Positions 55,886 through 64,000 of a stretch of 64,000 nucleotides of DNA are shown one piece after another. The stretch comes from Melioribacteraceae bacterium (lineage in GTDB: Bacteria > Bacteroidota > Ignavibacteria > Ignavibacteriales > Melioribacteraceae): the NCBI GenBank assembly GCA_021739765.1, contig JAIPBD010000005.1, positions 62,001 through 126,000 on the forward strand, in the 5' to 3' direction. Every line of letters begins with the position of its first letter. The first letter of the stretch is position 1. Position numbers and translations under genes: made by a program. Under the pieces are notes generated by a model. It was not told where the DNA came from and did not search any database. It saw nothing but the letters and a program-made list of their open reading frames with translations.

Positions 55886-56740
55886 ATGAAAAATAAAGCC
55901 GTTCTTTTGCTCTCATGTCCCGATCATTCAGGTCTCGTGGCAAAAATCTCAAATTTTATTCATCATATTGGTGGTAATATCACCGGTTTGGATGAGCATG
56001 TCGATATTAATGAAAATGTCTTTTTCTTAAGAGTGGCTTGGGATAACATCGCCGGTGAGATTAGTCGAAATGAATTAATTCGACTATTCACACCACTCGC
56101 GAATTCAATGGATGCGCGTTGGGAAATAAAACTGCTCAGTGATAAAATGCGAGCTGCCGTTTACGTTTCGAAATTTGATCATTGTATCCAAGAACTGTTG
56201 TGGCGGTACTCAAATGACGAACTGAACATAGAAATTCCGCTTGTAATTTCAAATCACGAAATGATGAGACAGCTTTGTGAAAATTATCAAATTCCCTATT
56301 ATTACAAACCTCGGACCGCGGGAAATAAAATTGCTGAAGAACAATCTGAACTTGAACTTTTGTCCGATCACAAAATTGACTTTATTATACTCGCCCGGTA
56401 CATGCAGGTTCTTACACAGCGATTTGTAGAAACTTATAAAGAACGAATAATAAATATTCATCATTCATTTCTTCCGGCATTTATGGGTGGTGATCCATAT
56501 AAACAAGCTTTTTCCCGAGGTGTGAAAATAATTGGCGCAACGAGTCACTTTGTAACCGAAATACTCGATGACGGACCTATTATCGAACAAGATGTTATAA
56601 GAATTTCACACCGAGATTCTGTGCGCGATCTTAAAAGAAAAGGAAGGGATTTGGAAAGATCGGTTCTACTTAAAGCGATTCAACTTTATAGCGAACATAG
56701 AATTTTACTTCACAATAAAAAAACTATCATTTTCGAATAA
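55886..56740 (+). CDS. purU: Formyltetrahydrofolate deformylase
   Basis: A 284-residue PurU. An N-terminal ACT domain (LLSCPDHSGLVAKISNFIHH) is followed by a formyltransferase-fold domain with INIHHSFLPAFMGGDPYKQA and GATSHFVTEILDDGPIIEQD. It hydrolyses 10-formyl-THF to formate and THF, balancing one-carbon units with purine synthesis (purN and purH are at 27-30 kb). Starts 23 bp after the AtuA partner. Confidence 0.95.
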   Translation: MKNKAVLLLSCPDHSGLVAKISNFIHHIGGNITGLDEHVDINENVFFLRVAWDNIAGEISRNELIRLFTPLANSMDARWEIKLLSDKMRAAVYVSKFDHCIQELLWRYSNDELNIEIPLVISNHEMMRQLCENYQIPYYYKPRTAGNKIAEEQSELELLSDHKIDFIILARYMQVLTQRFVETYKERIINIHHSFLPAFMGGDPYKQAFSRGVKIIGATSHFVTEILDDGPIIEQDVIRISHRDSVRDLKRKGRDLERSVLLKAIQLYSEHRILLHNKKTIIFE

Positions 56741-56777
56741 TCATTTCAGTTTAACAATTTTTTAATTGGAGGAAATT

Positions 56778-57224
56778 ATGCGAGAAGTTAAGTGTGATAT
56801 AAATATTTCTGCTGAAACAAAAGATGTTTTATCAGTTTTTACGGAACACGAACATTTGCAAAATTGGTGGAAAGTTGATAAATCAAAAATTGAAAAACGC
56901 GCAGGCGGCGCTTACTTGTTAGCATGGTTGAACGAAACCGGTACTTTTTCGTATATAAGCGCTAGTAAAATTAGAAAATATGAACCAAGTTCGATTCTGC
57001 ATTTGGAAGACTGCTTTTACTTTAGTCCGAACACGGAAATACTAGGCCCAATGGAATTGATTTTTGAAGTAAAAGAATCCGGGAAGGGTAAAACCATCCT
57101 GCAAGTTTGTCAAACCAGTTATCAAACCGGGGGTACATGGGATTGGTACTACGAATCGGTTAAAAATGCTTGGCCGGGAGCTTTGACAGAAATAAAAAAA
57201 TATATCGAACAAAAACGAAATTAG
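56778..57224 (+). CDS. SRPBCC (AHSA1-like) domain protein
   Basis: A 148-residue single-domain protein with the START/SRPBCC pattern: VFTEHEHLQNWWKVDKSKIE near the start and a C-terminal helix (WDWYYESVKNAWPGALTEIK). Such folds bind hydrophobic ligands or, in AHSA1 types, chaperones; the ligand is unknown. I start at the ATG at 56778, six bases after GGAGG (56768-56772); an in-frame TTG twelve bases earlier would overlap that site. Confidence 0.75.
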   Translation: MREVKCDINISAETKDVLSVFTEHEHLQNWWKVDKSKIEKRAGGAYLLAWLNETGTFSYISASKIRKYEPSSILHLEDCFYFSPNTEILGPMELIFEVKESGKGKTILQVCQTSYQTGGTWDWYYESVKNAWPGALTEIKKYIEQKRN

Positions 57225-57299
57225 TTTAGTACAAAAACTGTCTATGGAACAAAAACGGATAAACACAATTTTTAAGGCTAAAGATAGGATTTAATAATA

Positions 57300-58226
57300 A
57301 TGCTGGAACAAGTTCAACAATATTTACAGGCGTTAGATTGGGGCGCCATTCTCCTAAAATTTCTTCATATCGCGTGGTTATTAGCCGCCGGATTAATTGG
57401 AATGAAAATCATTCTGACTTTGATTAAACGGTTCGAAAAAAGATTAGTTGAGAGGAGCACCGAAGAAGGTGAACCGCCAAGCGAATCACAAAAAAGAATC
57501 GAAACACTTACACGCTTAGCGAAACAAGGCGCAATTTTGGTTTTATGGGTTGTTATCGGACTGACAATATTAGATCAAGTTGGTGTGAAAATGGGCCCGA
57601 TTTTGGCGAGCGCCGGAATAGTTGGTATCGCTATCGGATTTGGTGCGCAGAATTTAGTTCGTGATTTCATTTCCGGTTTTTTTATAACACTTGAAGGGCA
57701 GATTCGCGTTGGTGATGTTGCAATCATAAATGGAACCGGCGGACTTGTTGAAAAAATAAATTTTCGTACTACTGTTTTACGTGATCTTTCGGGAGTTGTT
57801 CATGTATTTCCGAATGGTGCCATTAACACTTTGAGTAATGTAACCAAAGAATGGTCGGCTTACGTATTTGAAATCGGTGTTGCTTATAAAGAGAACACTG
57901 ATCGCGTGATTGAGGTTATTAAAAAAGTTGCGGAAGAGCTGGAAAAGGATGTTGAATTTGCAAAAGCAATTATCGAGCCTATAGAGATTTTTGGAGTTGA
58001 TAAATTTGCGGATTCGGCGGTTGTTATTAAAGGACGGATTAAAACTAAACCCATCAGGCAATGGACGGTAGGAAGAGAGTTTTTAAAAAGAATAAAAATC
58101 GCATTTGATGAAAAAGGAATTGAAATTCCATTTCCACATCAAACTTTATATTTTGGTGAAAACAGTAAACCAATCGATCTCAAAATTTTGGATAAATTTG
58201 GTGATCATTCGAACTTGCAGAATTAA
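57300..58226 (+). CDS. mscS: MscS-family mechanosensitive channel
   Basis: A 308-residue channel with three N-terminal membrane helices; the pore helix region is ASAGIVGIAIGFGAQNLVRD followed by ISGFFITLEGQIRVGD and the beta domain (VEKINFRTTVLRDLSGVVHV). The cytoplasmic alpha/beta domain ends with IPFPHQTLYFG. It opens under membrane tension to release solutes on hypo-osmotic shock. Alone in its unit. Confidence 0.92.
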   Translation: MLEQVQQYLQALDWGAILLKFLHIAWLLAAGLIGMKIILTLIKRFEKRLVERSTEEGEPPSESQKRIETLTRLAKQGAILVLWVVIGLTILDQVGVKMGPILASAGIVGIAIGFGAQNLVRDFISGFFITLEGQIRVGDVAIINGTGGLVEKINFRTTVLRDLSGVVHVFPNGAINTLSNVTKEWSAYVFEIGVAYKENTDRVIEVIKKVAEELEKDVEFAKAIIEPIEIFGVDKFADSAVVIKGRIKTKPIRQWTVGREFLKRIKIAFDEKGIEIPFPHQTLYFGENSKPIDLKILDKFGDHSNLQN

Positions 58227-58341
58227 AATCCGACTAATGCAATTCACTTTCGATAGCATTTTTAAGTGGAAAAATTAATAGGGATTGAAATTCACCCCAA
58301 CATTTAATGCGATAATAGTACTCCGAAGTGTTATTATTTTT

Positions 58342-58349
58342 TATATTTG
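58342..58349 (+). promoter_or_regulatory. Possible -7 element for the OB-fold lipoprotein gene
   Basis: TATATTTG matches TAnnTTTG and lies 37 bp before the ATG, but no TTG lies at the right distance upstream. Confidence 0.35.
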
Positions 58350-58386
58350 TTAATGATTTTTTTAAAATAAATATTCAGGTAAATCA

Positions 58387-59103
58387 ATGAGAAATAAATT
58401 AATCGTTTTCACACTAGCTATACTATTTATAATTATCGGCTGCGGAACTGAAGAAAAAGTTGAGACCACCCAACAGATGGAAACTCCTCCAAGTTCTGAA
58501 AAACCGATTCATGCTTTTAAAGTTGATGAGGTAATTCAGTCATCTTCATACACTTACGTAAGAGGAACAGATAACGGCAAAGAAACTTGGCTGGCAATTA
58601 CAAAACAAAATGTTGTTGAAGGTGAAACTTATTACTTCACGAATTCAATGGAAATGAACAATTTTGAATCTAAAGAATTAGGAAAAACTTTTGAGAGCAT
58701 ATTGTTTGTAGACCGGTTGGTCGAACGAATTGGTCAAACAGCTCAAACTCCAACTTCAATGCATGGTAAGCCTGACGGCGGAGCAATGAGTGATATTAAA
58801 ATTGAAAAAGTTGAAGGTGGAGTAACAATCGCCGAATTATTCTCGAACAAAACTAAATATGAGAATAAAGATGTTACGGTAAAGGGAAAAGTTGTAAAAT
58901 ATAATGCCGGGATCATGGATAGAAATTGGGTTCATATTCAGGATGGAACTAAAAGTGGCCAAAGTTTTGATCTTACCATTACTACCGAAGCTGAAGTTAA
59001 AGTGGGCGATATTGTTACCTTTTCCGGTAATGTTACACTCGATAAAGATTTTGGTTATGGTTATAAATACGATTTGCTCCTCGAAAATGGAGTTATTAAG
59101 TAA
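58387..59103 (+). CDS. OB-fold lipoprotein
   Basis: A 238-residue lipoprotein: signal peptide with lipobox IIIGC (Cys19 is the lipidated residue), a polar linker, and two OB-like repeats (about 45-115, HAFKVDEVIQSSSYTYVRG; about 145-238, VTIAELFSNKTKYENKDVTV). The second repeat matches the nucleic-acid-binding-type OB domain common in Bacteroidota lipoproteins; ligand unknown. Ends at a clear terminator. Confidence 0.75.
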   Translation: MRNKLIVFTLAILFIIIGCGTEEKVETTQQMETPPSSEKPIHAFKVDEVIQSSSYTYVRGTDNGKETWLAITKQNVVEGETYYFTNSMEMNNFESKELGKTFESILFVDRLVERIGQTAQTPTSMHGKPDGGAMSDIKIEKVEGGVTIAELFSNKTKYENKDVTVKGKVVKYNAGIMDRNWVHIQDGTKSGQSFDLTITTEAEVKVGDIVTFSGNVTLDKDFGYGYKYDLLLENGVIK

Positions 59104-59112
59104 TTAATTTGT

Positions 59113-59142
59113 GTGCTGTCTCTTTTCGGGGCAGCACTTTTT
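59113..59142 (+). terminator. Terminator after the OB-fold lipoprotein gene
   Basis: GTGCTG (59113-59118) pairs with CAGCAC (59132-59137), followed by TTTTT. Confidence 0.75.
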
Positions 59143-59176
59143 CTCCCGCTTTCCCGCCAAAACCCTCTTAATATAT

Positions 59177-59207
59177 TTGATTCAGTACTATTCTTAACGT
59201 AGCTTTG
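59177..59207 (+). promoter_or_regulatory. Bacteroidota-type promoter of prfB
   Basis: TTG at 59177-59179, 20 bases, then TAGCTTTG at 59200-59207, matching TTG-N19-21-TAnnTTTG. It lies 45 bp before the prfB ATG and right after the preceding terminator. Confidence 0.6.
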
Positions 59208-59252
59208 GATTCTTAAAAAACAATTCCACTTATAAATACTGAAGGAAATTAG

Positions 59253-60354
59253 ATGTACGATGAGCAATTAAAAACCCTCGAAAAATTTTCGCAAAGGATC
59301 GAGAAATTACGAGGTTATCTTTGATGTAGATAAAAAAAACTTACGGATTGGTGAGCTGAGATCTGAAACCGAACAACCAAAATTTTGGGATAACCAAAAA
59401 GCCGCACAAGAAACACTTCAAAAAATAAAAATTCTTCAGGATTGGGTAGATCTCTGGAAGGATTTGGATGATAGATTGAACGAATCGAAAGAATTTGTAG
59501 AAATTGCCGTACTCGAAGATGATGATTCATTTGTTGAGGAGATCGAAGAACAATTTACCGATTTGCTGAAACGAATTGAAGATGTCGAATTAAGAAGTAT
59601 GCTCAGCGGCCGTGACGATGATAAAAACTGCATTATGCAAATTCATGCCGGAGCCGGGGGAACTGAAGCCCAGGATTGGGCTGATATGATTATGAGAATG
59701 TACCTCAGATGGGGAGAACAGAATAGTTATAAAATGACAATAGTCGATATTTTAGATGGAGACGGAGCGGGCATAAAAAGTGCAACAATTGAAGTTTCCG
59801 GCAATTTCGCTTATGGATATTTGAAGGCGGAAAACGGTGTTCATCGGTTGGTTAGAATTTCGCCATTCGATTCAAATAAAAGAAGACATACATCTTTCGC
59901 GTCGGTTTTCGTAATCCCTGAAGTTGATGATTCTATTGAAATAGATATCAATCCCGCTGATCTGCGTATTGATACTTATAGATCGGGTGGGAAAGGTGGT
60001 CAGAACGTAAACAAAGTTGAAACCGCGGTTCGGATAACACATATCCCGACAAATACTGTTGCTGCCTGCCAAAGTGAACGTTCTCAGGGGCAGAACAAAG
60101 CTAACGCCATGCGAATGTTGAAATCAAAACTTTACCAATTAGAATTGGAAAAACAAACCGAAGAATTGGATGAGATTGAAAAAGGAAAGATGAAGATTGA
60201 GTGGGGAAGCCAAATTCGTTCCTATGTTTTTCATCCTTACAACATGGTTAAAGATCATAGAACAAATCATGAAACCTCGAACACCCAAGCTGTGATGGAT
60301 GGTGATTTGAATGATTTTATAAAATCATTCCTTCTCAAATTCTCGGAGAATTAG
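59253..60354 (+). CDS. prfB: Peptide chain release factor 2 with programmed +1 frameshift
   Basis: RF2, 366 residues after frameshifting; it releases chains at UGA and UAA. The first 23 codons (59253-59321) run into TGA at 59322-59324; reading continues in +1 from 59323. The slip site is CTTTGA with GAGG just upstream as stimulatory Shine-Dalgarno-like element, the same arrangement as E. coli prfB, where low RF2 favours frameshifting and so controls its own level. The anticodon-like SPF (203-205) and the catalytic GGQ (248-250) are intact. GAAGGAA precedes the ATG. The zero-frame stop is regulatory, not a mutation. Confidence 0.95.
59313..59324 (+). promoter_or_regulatory. RF2 autoregulatory frameshift site
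   Basis: GGT TAT CTT TGA with GAGG at 59311-59314. Leu-tRNA slips from CTT to TTT when RF2 is scarce, then decoding resumes at GAT (59323). Confidence 0.9.
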
Positions 60355-60355
60355 T

Positions 60356-60679
60356 TTGGCAAAGGAAGAAGATTTTTTCGATAAAGTTCTAAAAGTGGTT
60401 GCTCAAATTCCATATGGTCGAGTAACCACTTATGGTGCTATTGCTGAAACATGTGGAATAAAATCAAGTGCCCGAACAGTCGGATGGGCATTGAATGGAG
60501 CCAAAGAATCTAATTTACCTTGTCACAGGGTTGTTAATCGATTTGGAGCGCTAACGGGGAAAATGCATTTTGGTTCCCCGGAATTGATGCGCGAACTTCT
60601 CGAATCAGAAGGTGTAAAATTTGATGACGATGGTTGTGTTTTACTTCAAAAATATTTCTGGCAACCGAATAAAATCTAA
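60356..60679 (+). CDS. MGMT-domain protein (alkyltransferase-like)
   Basis: A 107-residue protein that consists only of the DNA-binding and active-site domain of O6-alkylguanine-DNA alkyltransferase: IPYGRVTTYGAIAE, RTVGWALNGA, and NLPCHRVVNRFGALTG. Cys56 is retained in the PCHRV motif, whereas bacterial alkyltransferase-like (ATL) proteins replace it, so it may still transfer alkyl groups. The usual N-terminal domain is absent. TTG start at 60356, nine bases after GGAG (60344-60347) and one base after prfB, so it is co-transcribed with prfB. Confidence 0.8.
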   Translation: MAKEEDFFDKVLKVVAQIPYGRVTTYGAIAETCGIKSSARTVGWALNGAKESNLPCHRVVNRFGALTGKMHFGSPELMRELLESEGVKFDDDGCVLLQKYFWQPNKI

Positions 60680-60681
60680 AC

Positions 60682-61578
60682 CTAATATCGATTTACTTCG
60701 AAAGATGAAACCGCGCCATTTACATTTATCAGAATTTTCTGATCTGAGTAATGATTTGATTTTGATCTATAATGATCACTCTCTTTCACAAATCCATCCA
60801 AGTCCTTAACTATTAGAACCATATCGCCGCGAATTTCACAATCCGCGTTTTCAGGAATAAGAATTTCAACCCCGGTAACTCCGATTTCTAAATCGACATC
60901 AATTTTATCAGATTTATCGCCAAGTTTAATCCATAGTGAAGAAGCGCCACACTTAAGATCAATTGATCGAACATCAAGATTTTCAAAATCCAAATAATTT
61001 TTAGCAGCGCCCACTTTAAGGATAAAATCCCAGGTAGGTTGATCATTTAGCAATATATCAAGTTCATTCCCTTTTTTACCATCCAAAACATTGTACTTGT
61101 AATTTTCTTGTTCAATTTGAATTCCCGCAATATCATCATAAGTTCTCGTGTAGAAATCATATCTGGCCAAATTGCCTTTTTGATCCACATCGACCAAGCG
61201 GTCAGTCCCACCAGAAATTGAGAAGATTCCCGCGCCTGCTCTTAATTCAAGGCTTGCGTGCTGTATCGTGGAATCAAAATCTTCGGAGTAGTAGTCGGAC
61301 GATTCATGTGAGTAGCTTTTTTCCCACCTTTGAGTTGAGACTAAAGAATTGATAGTTCCATAAATTTGCGTTGCGAAAAACACTCCGAACAAAAGTACGA
61401 TTATCGGTTTAACGGATTTATTACTGACCATAATAATAAGGCCCCAGAAAATAAATACCAGTGGCCATAAATCCCAAACGTAATCCCAATTCATCATTAA
61501 TAATTCGAATCTGGAGAGTAGAATTAGTGAACCTAAAGTCAGGAAGAAACTTCCCCAAAATACTTTTCCTGTTTTCAT
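60682..61578 (-). CDS. LiaF/DUF5668-like membrane protein
   Basis: A 298-residue protein: an N-terminal TM domain of three to four helices (FWGSFFLTLGSLILLSRFEL, then DLWPLVFIFWGLIIM), then a beta-solenoid-like soluble domain (LDFENLDVRSIDLKCGASSL) as in LiaF and related cell-envelope stress proteins. I start at the ATG at 61578, overlapping the PspC gene stop (ATGA), instead of the earlier in-frame ATG at 61611. Probably works with PspC upstream in an envelope-stress response; the partner kinase and regulator are not in the window. Confidence 0.8.
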   Translation of the reverse strand: MKTGKVFWGSFFLTLGSLILLSRFELLMMNWDYVWDLWPLVFIFWGLIIMVSNKSVKPIIVLLFGVFFATQIYGTINSLVSTQRWEKSYSHESSDYYSEDFDSTIQHASLELRAGAGIFSISGGTDRLVDVDQKGNLARYDFYTRTYDDIAGIQIEQENYKYNVLDGKKGNELDILLNDQPTWDFILKVGAAKNYLDFENLDVRSIDLKCGASSLWIKLGDKSDKIDVDLEIGVTGVEILIPENADCEIRGDMVLIVKDLDGFVKESDHYRSKSNHYSDQKILINVNGAVSSFEVNRY

Positions 61579-62051
61579 TGTATTTTCTCTTTGGTTTTGA
61601 ATGTATGCCACAACAACGCTGCTCCGCTAATAATTAAAACTACCGAAAAGATGTCTTCAAAATCTAAGTGTGGTAAAAATCTATCGGCAGCGAACATCAA
61701 TCCTATTACTATCAAAATAACACCAGCAACAATTCTACCTTTATTATTACTCTGGCGTGCGGAAAATTGAGTGTAATTTGTGTCTTCTGCATTTGAATTG
61801 TGCTTTTTCTCAGTTTCATTTTCTGAACTTTGTTTACTACCGGCAAATCGGGCTGAGTATGTATCCGAATAGTTTAATGGAACGATAATCCAAAGTACTA
61901 TGTAAAGAAAAGCCCCCAAACCTTGAAAAAAGAAAAGCACGATAAAGAGAACACGAATTAGAGTTATATCAAGATTCAAATAGGTAGATAGTCCTGAACA
62001 AACACCCCCGAATACTTTATTTACCGGTGATCTGAATAATTGATGGGTCAT
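61575..62051 (-). CDS. PspC-domain protein
   Basis: A 158-residue protein: PspC domain (FRSPVNKVFGGVCSGLSTYL followed by LNLDITLIRVLFIVLFFFQG), a linker, and a second hydrophobic segment with LiaI-like helices near the C-terminus (GVILIVIGLMFAADRFL). PspC proteins sit in the inner membrane and signal envelope stress. Start is the ATG at 62051, six bases after GAGGAG; an in-frame TTG six bases upstream would lie on top of that site. Coupled to the LiaF-like gene downstream. Confidence 0.85.
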   Translation of the reverse strand: MTHQLFRSPVNKVFGGVCSGLSTYLNLDITLIRVLFIVLFFFQGLGAFLYIVLWIIVPLNYSDTYSARFAGSKQSSENETEKKHNSNAEDTNYTQFSARQSNNKGRIVAGVILIVIGLMFAADRFLPHLDFEDIFSVVLIISGAALLWHTFKTKEKIQ

Positions 62052-62113
62052 TTTCAACTCCTCTTCATGTGTAATTATGAAGTTAGACGAGGAATTACAA
62101 AAAATGTTTTAAT

Positions 62114-64000
62114 TTAGTTTATCAGAAGAAAATCATAGATATTATCTACTGTTCCTTTAGCTCTGCGACCACCGTGCCATTCGCTTTGCCTTTGTTCAAC
62201 AAGTCTGAATTTGCCGATTCCTGCGCCACCAAAATCATCTTGTGAGCCAACCAAAACGGAAATGACGGTATTTTTATTAATTTCTCCAACGAAACGAATT
62301 GGAACTGCAAATGAAATATTACCCTCTGTAACAGAACCTAAAGGATTTCTTATATCAGATTCCTCAGGCAGATAAGCCGCAAGAAGTTTGCCGGTTCCAT
62401 CCTTAATTTCGATTCCACTTCCGACGGTTAGTTGTCGATTAAATTCCCTGGATTGAGATAATCTATAATTTGAATTATATCCGACTTCTAAACTAAGATT
62501 CGGATCATCCGGGGATTGTATAAGTATCGAAGTAAATGTTAATTGATAACCAATTTCCGGATTCCATCCCGGATTTGACAAATTTCTATAATCAATGGAG
62601 AAATAATAATTTGAAGAATCTGATTTCACCTCGAACTTGGTCAAATCACAAATTCCATCTTTAAAAGCTGAATTGGTTGGGTAAGAATACCTTTCATCAT
62701 TAATTTTATCTGAAACTTCAACTATTGTATTTGCCGATGAATCCGGTTTTGCTTTTATTCTAATTGATGGTAAGAATTCGAATTCGGCTTTTTCGTATGA
62801 TTTAATTATATCGGAATTTGCCGAATTGGTGAACTTAATGTTATCATAAAGTAATTTATTCTCTTTCGGATCAACATAAATTTGAGCTTCAACATCAATC
62901 ACAACGCCATCTTTACTTAAATTTAATTCACTTAGTTCCATAGAATATGCCGGAATTTCAATCATCAAATTTTCATTTTCATTAAGTTCAGCGACCAATT
63001 GATAATTGGCATTTGCGAGATTTGTGATGCTAATACCGATTTTCAAATTGTTGAAAATATCACCGGGGGAAAGGTAAACTCTATAAATCAAATTTGTGAA
63101 CTGATATTTTACATTAATAAATTGCTCACCGACACGCTGTTTAAATTCAACCATTGTCAGATCGTCCGGGAGCGAAGGAATCAAATAGAGAGTATTATTG
63201 GGAGCATCGGGATAGGCGCCCAAATAATCTTGATAGAAGTTTCTGATGTACTCAGCCAGCGCAGGTGAGTGAACTTTGGCGCCTAGCAACCTTTTATTTG
63301 TTCTTCCGGGTTTTACGAAAGGAGCAGTATACTCAGCGATTCCTCCAACAACCCCTTTTGAAGAAAGTTGTTCATTCAGATTTTCGGTCAATTGCCAAGA
63401 AAGATTATTAATGCCGTATGAGTTTAACGCGGTTATGGCTTGACCAAAATTCCAGAACCAAATCATACCATTGTGCAGCGCTTCCTCCTTTAAATAATAA
63501 GGTCTGTATTCAACATAAGGGTGAAATTCAAGATCGTTCAATCCAATTGAGACAGGTCCTTCCGGCAGAACCAGTTCGTTGAAAGCCTCGGCCATTATTT
63601 TCAATCTTTCCTTATATCCTTCAAAGAAATTGTTAATATTGAGCGAAAAAAATAAATTTGGGCGAAAGGATGTGTCAGGTTCATTATCTGAATTGATAAA
63701 ATCATAAATTTTGGTTCGGTCCGCTGAGATAAAAAATTTCTGAAAATTACGTTCCAGCTTAAGTCTTGCTGTTGTACAAAGATTTATTAATGCTTCATCC
63801 TCCATTATTTCCGCGATAGCGATCGTCGCCTCCAACTGTCTGTACCAAAGCGCTTGGATTTCATTCGCACGATTTCCGCGAGGTGTTATTTCTCCATTTT
63901 GACCGATATTGTTCATCCACGTTTCATTTCCGGAGTGAACCAAAAAGCCAAATTCGTCTGTGTTTTTTTCAAGATTCGTTATGGTGTTCGTTTTAACCAA
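62114..64000 (-). CDS. Six-hairpin glycosidase with C-terminal binding domain, 5'-truncated
   Basis: The gene enters from beyond the right edge; only the C-terminal 628 codons are visible and the start is outside. The first 270 visible residues have amylo-alpha-1,6-glucosidase-type (GDE_C, six-hairpin) features: GEITPRGNRANEIQALWYRQ and EEALHNGMIWFWNFGQAITA. The last 190 (about 430-628) resemble the C-terminal binding module of glucodextranase-like enzymes (DDFGGAGIGKFRLVEQRQ). It probably acts on alpha-glucan or a related polymer outside or in the periplasm, but no signal peptide can be seen because the start is missing. Confidence 0.75.
   Translation of the reverse strand: MVKTNTITNLEKNTDEFGFLVHSGNETWMNNIGQNGEITPRGNRANEIQALWYRQLEATIAIAEIMEDEALINLCTTARLKLERNFQKFFISADRTKIYDFINSDNEPDTSFRPNLFFSLNINNFFEGYKERLKIMAEAFNELVLPEGPVSIGLNDLEFHPYVEYRPYYLKEEALHNGMIWFWNFGQAITALNSYGINNLSWQLTENLNEQLSSKGVVGGIAEYTAPFVKPGRTNKRLLGAKVHSPALAEYIRNFYQDYLGAYPDAPNNTLYLIPSLPDDLTMVEFKQRVGEQFINVKYQFTNLIYRVYLSPGDIFNNLKIGISITNLANANYQLVAELNENENLMIEIPAYSMELSELNLSKDGVVIDVEAQIYVDPKENKLLYDNIKFTNSANSDIIKSYEKAEFEFLPSIRIKAKPDSSANTIVEVSDKINDERYSYPTNSAFKDGICDLTKFEVKSDSSNYYFSIDYRNLSNPGWNPEIGYQLTFTSILIQSPDDPNLSLEVGYNSNYRLSQSREFNRQLTVGSGIEIKDGTGKLLAAYLPEESDIRNPLGSVTEGNISFAVPIRFVGEINKNTVISVLVGSQDDFGGAGIGKFRLVEQRQSEWHGGRRAKGTVDNIYDFLLIN

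Noticed and set aside
59464-60354. A shortened prfB beginning at the ATG at 59478 or the TTG at 59464
   Set aside because: The conserved N-terminal helical domain and frameshift site lie upstream in the expected arrangement.

Overview
The window is AT-rich, gene-dense bacterial chromosome, most probably from the FCB group and closest in flavour to Ignavibacteria (Ignavibacteriales/Melioribacter-like). This is inferred from gene content and signals: a DUF2851 protein, an NhaC antiporter with an exported N-terminal domain, a eukaryotic-type citrate synthase, the HpnCDE squalene pathway, a prfB gene with a programmed frameshift, frequent TTG starts, and Bacteroidota-type promoters (TTG-N19/20-TAnnTTTG) before the SRP RNA, lpxH, prfB and the tRNA pair. 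No 16S rRNA is present, so the placement is not proven. There is no prophage, CRISPR array or transposase; most genes are core housekeeping.

Layout. 1-5.6 kb: surface-glycan genes (5'-truncated FemAB-like transferase, two GT4-like glycosyltransferases, a flippase, a GT9 heptosyltransferase), then the small SRP RNA. 5.7-11.3 kb: sixA, nhaC, uvrC, glgC. 11.6-19.2 kb: lpxH-PBP1A, the squalene genes hpnC-hpnD-hpnE, citrate synthase and a clear terminator. 19.3-24.1 kb: one 1603-residue protein joining an AMP-forming acyl-CoA ligase to a C-terminal GNAT domain through about 800 residues I cannot assign. 24.2-35.7 kb: pyrG, a TPR protein, purN-purH, the elongation operon mreB-mreC-mreD-pbp2-rodA, and pyrF. 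35.8-43.8 kb: DUF2851, the minus-strand etfB-etfA-bifunctional nuclease operon, clpS, ychF-like, pepD, a BRCT protein, and a minus-strand operon whose tail is a BamE-like protein and a DUF493 protein.

44-51 kb is a signalling island: a LytTR response regulator (minus strand), a 693-bp gap with two doubtful short frames, a GAF-LOV-PAS histidine kinase with an intact flavin-adduct cysteine, a single-domain response regulator, a receiver-kinase hybrid, and a STAS protein whose ribosome-binding site lies in an inverted repeat. 51.2-51.9 kb holds tRNA-Gly and tRNA-Cys on the minus strand, a small GIY-YIG nuclease gene, and a damaged second copy of most of tRNA-Cys on its far side: the best candidate for a mobile unit here. 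52-64 kb: a DUF2179 membrane protein, pcm-miaA, an AtuA pair, purU, an SRPBCC protein, an MscS channel, an OB-fold lipoprotein, prfB, an MGMT-like protein, a PspC/LiaF-like pair, and a 5'-truncated six-hairpin glycosidase at the right edge.

The candidates for something undescribed are the ligase-GNAT fusion at 19275-24086, the tRNA-Cys/GIY-YIG unit at 51257-51733 and the LOV signalling island at 44-50 kb. Many starts were decided by ribosome-binding sites or stop-start overlaps; these choices are noted per gene.
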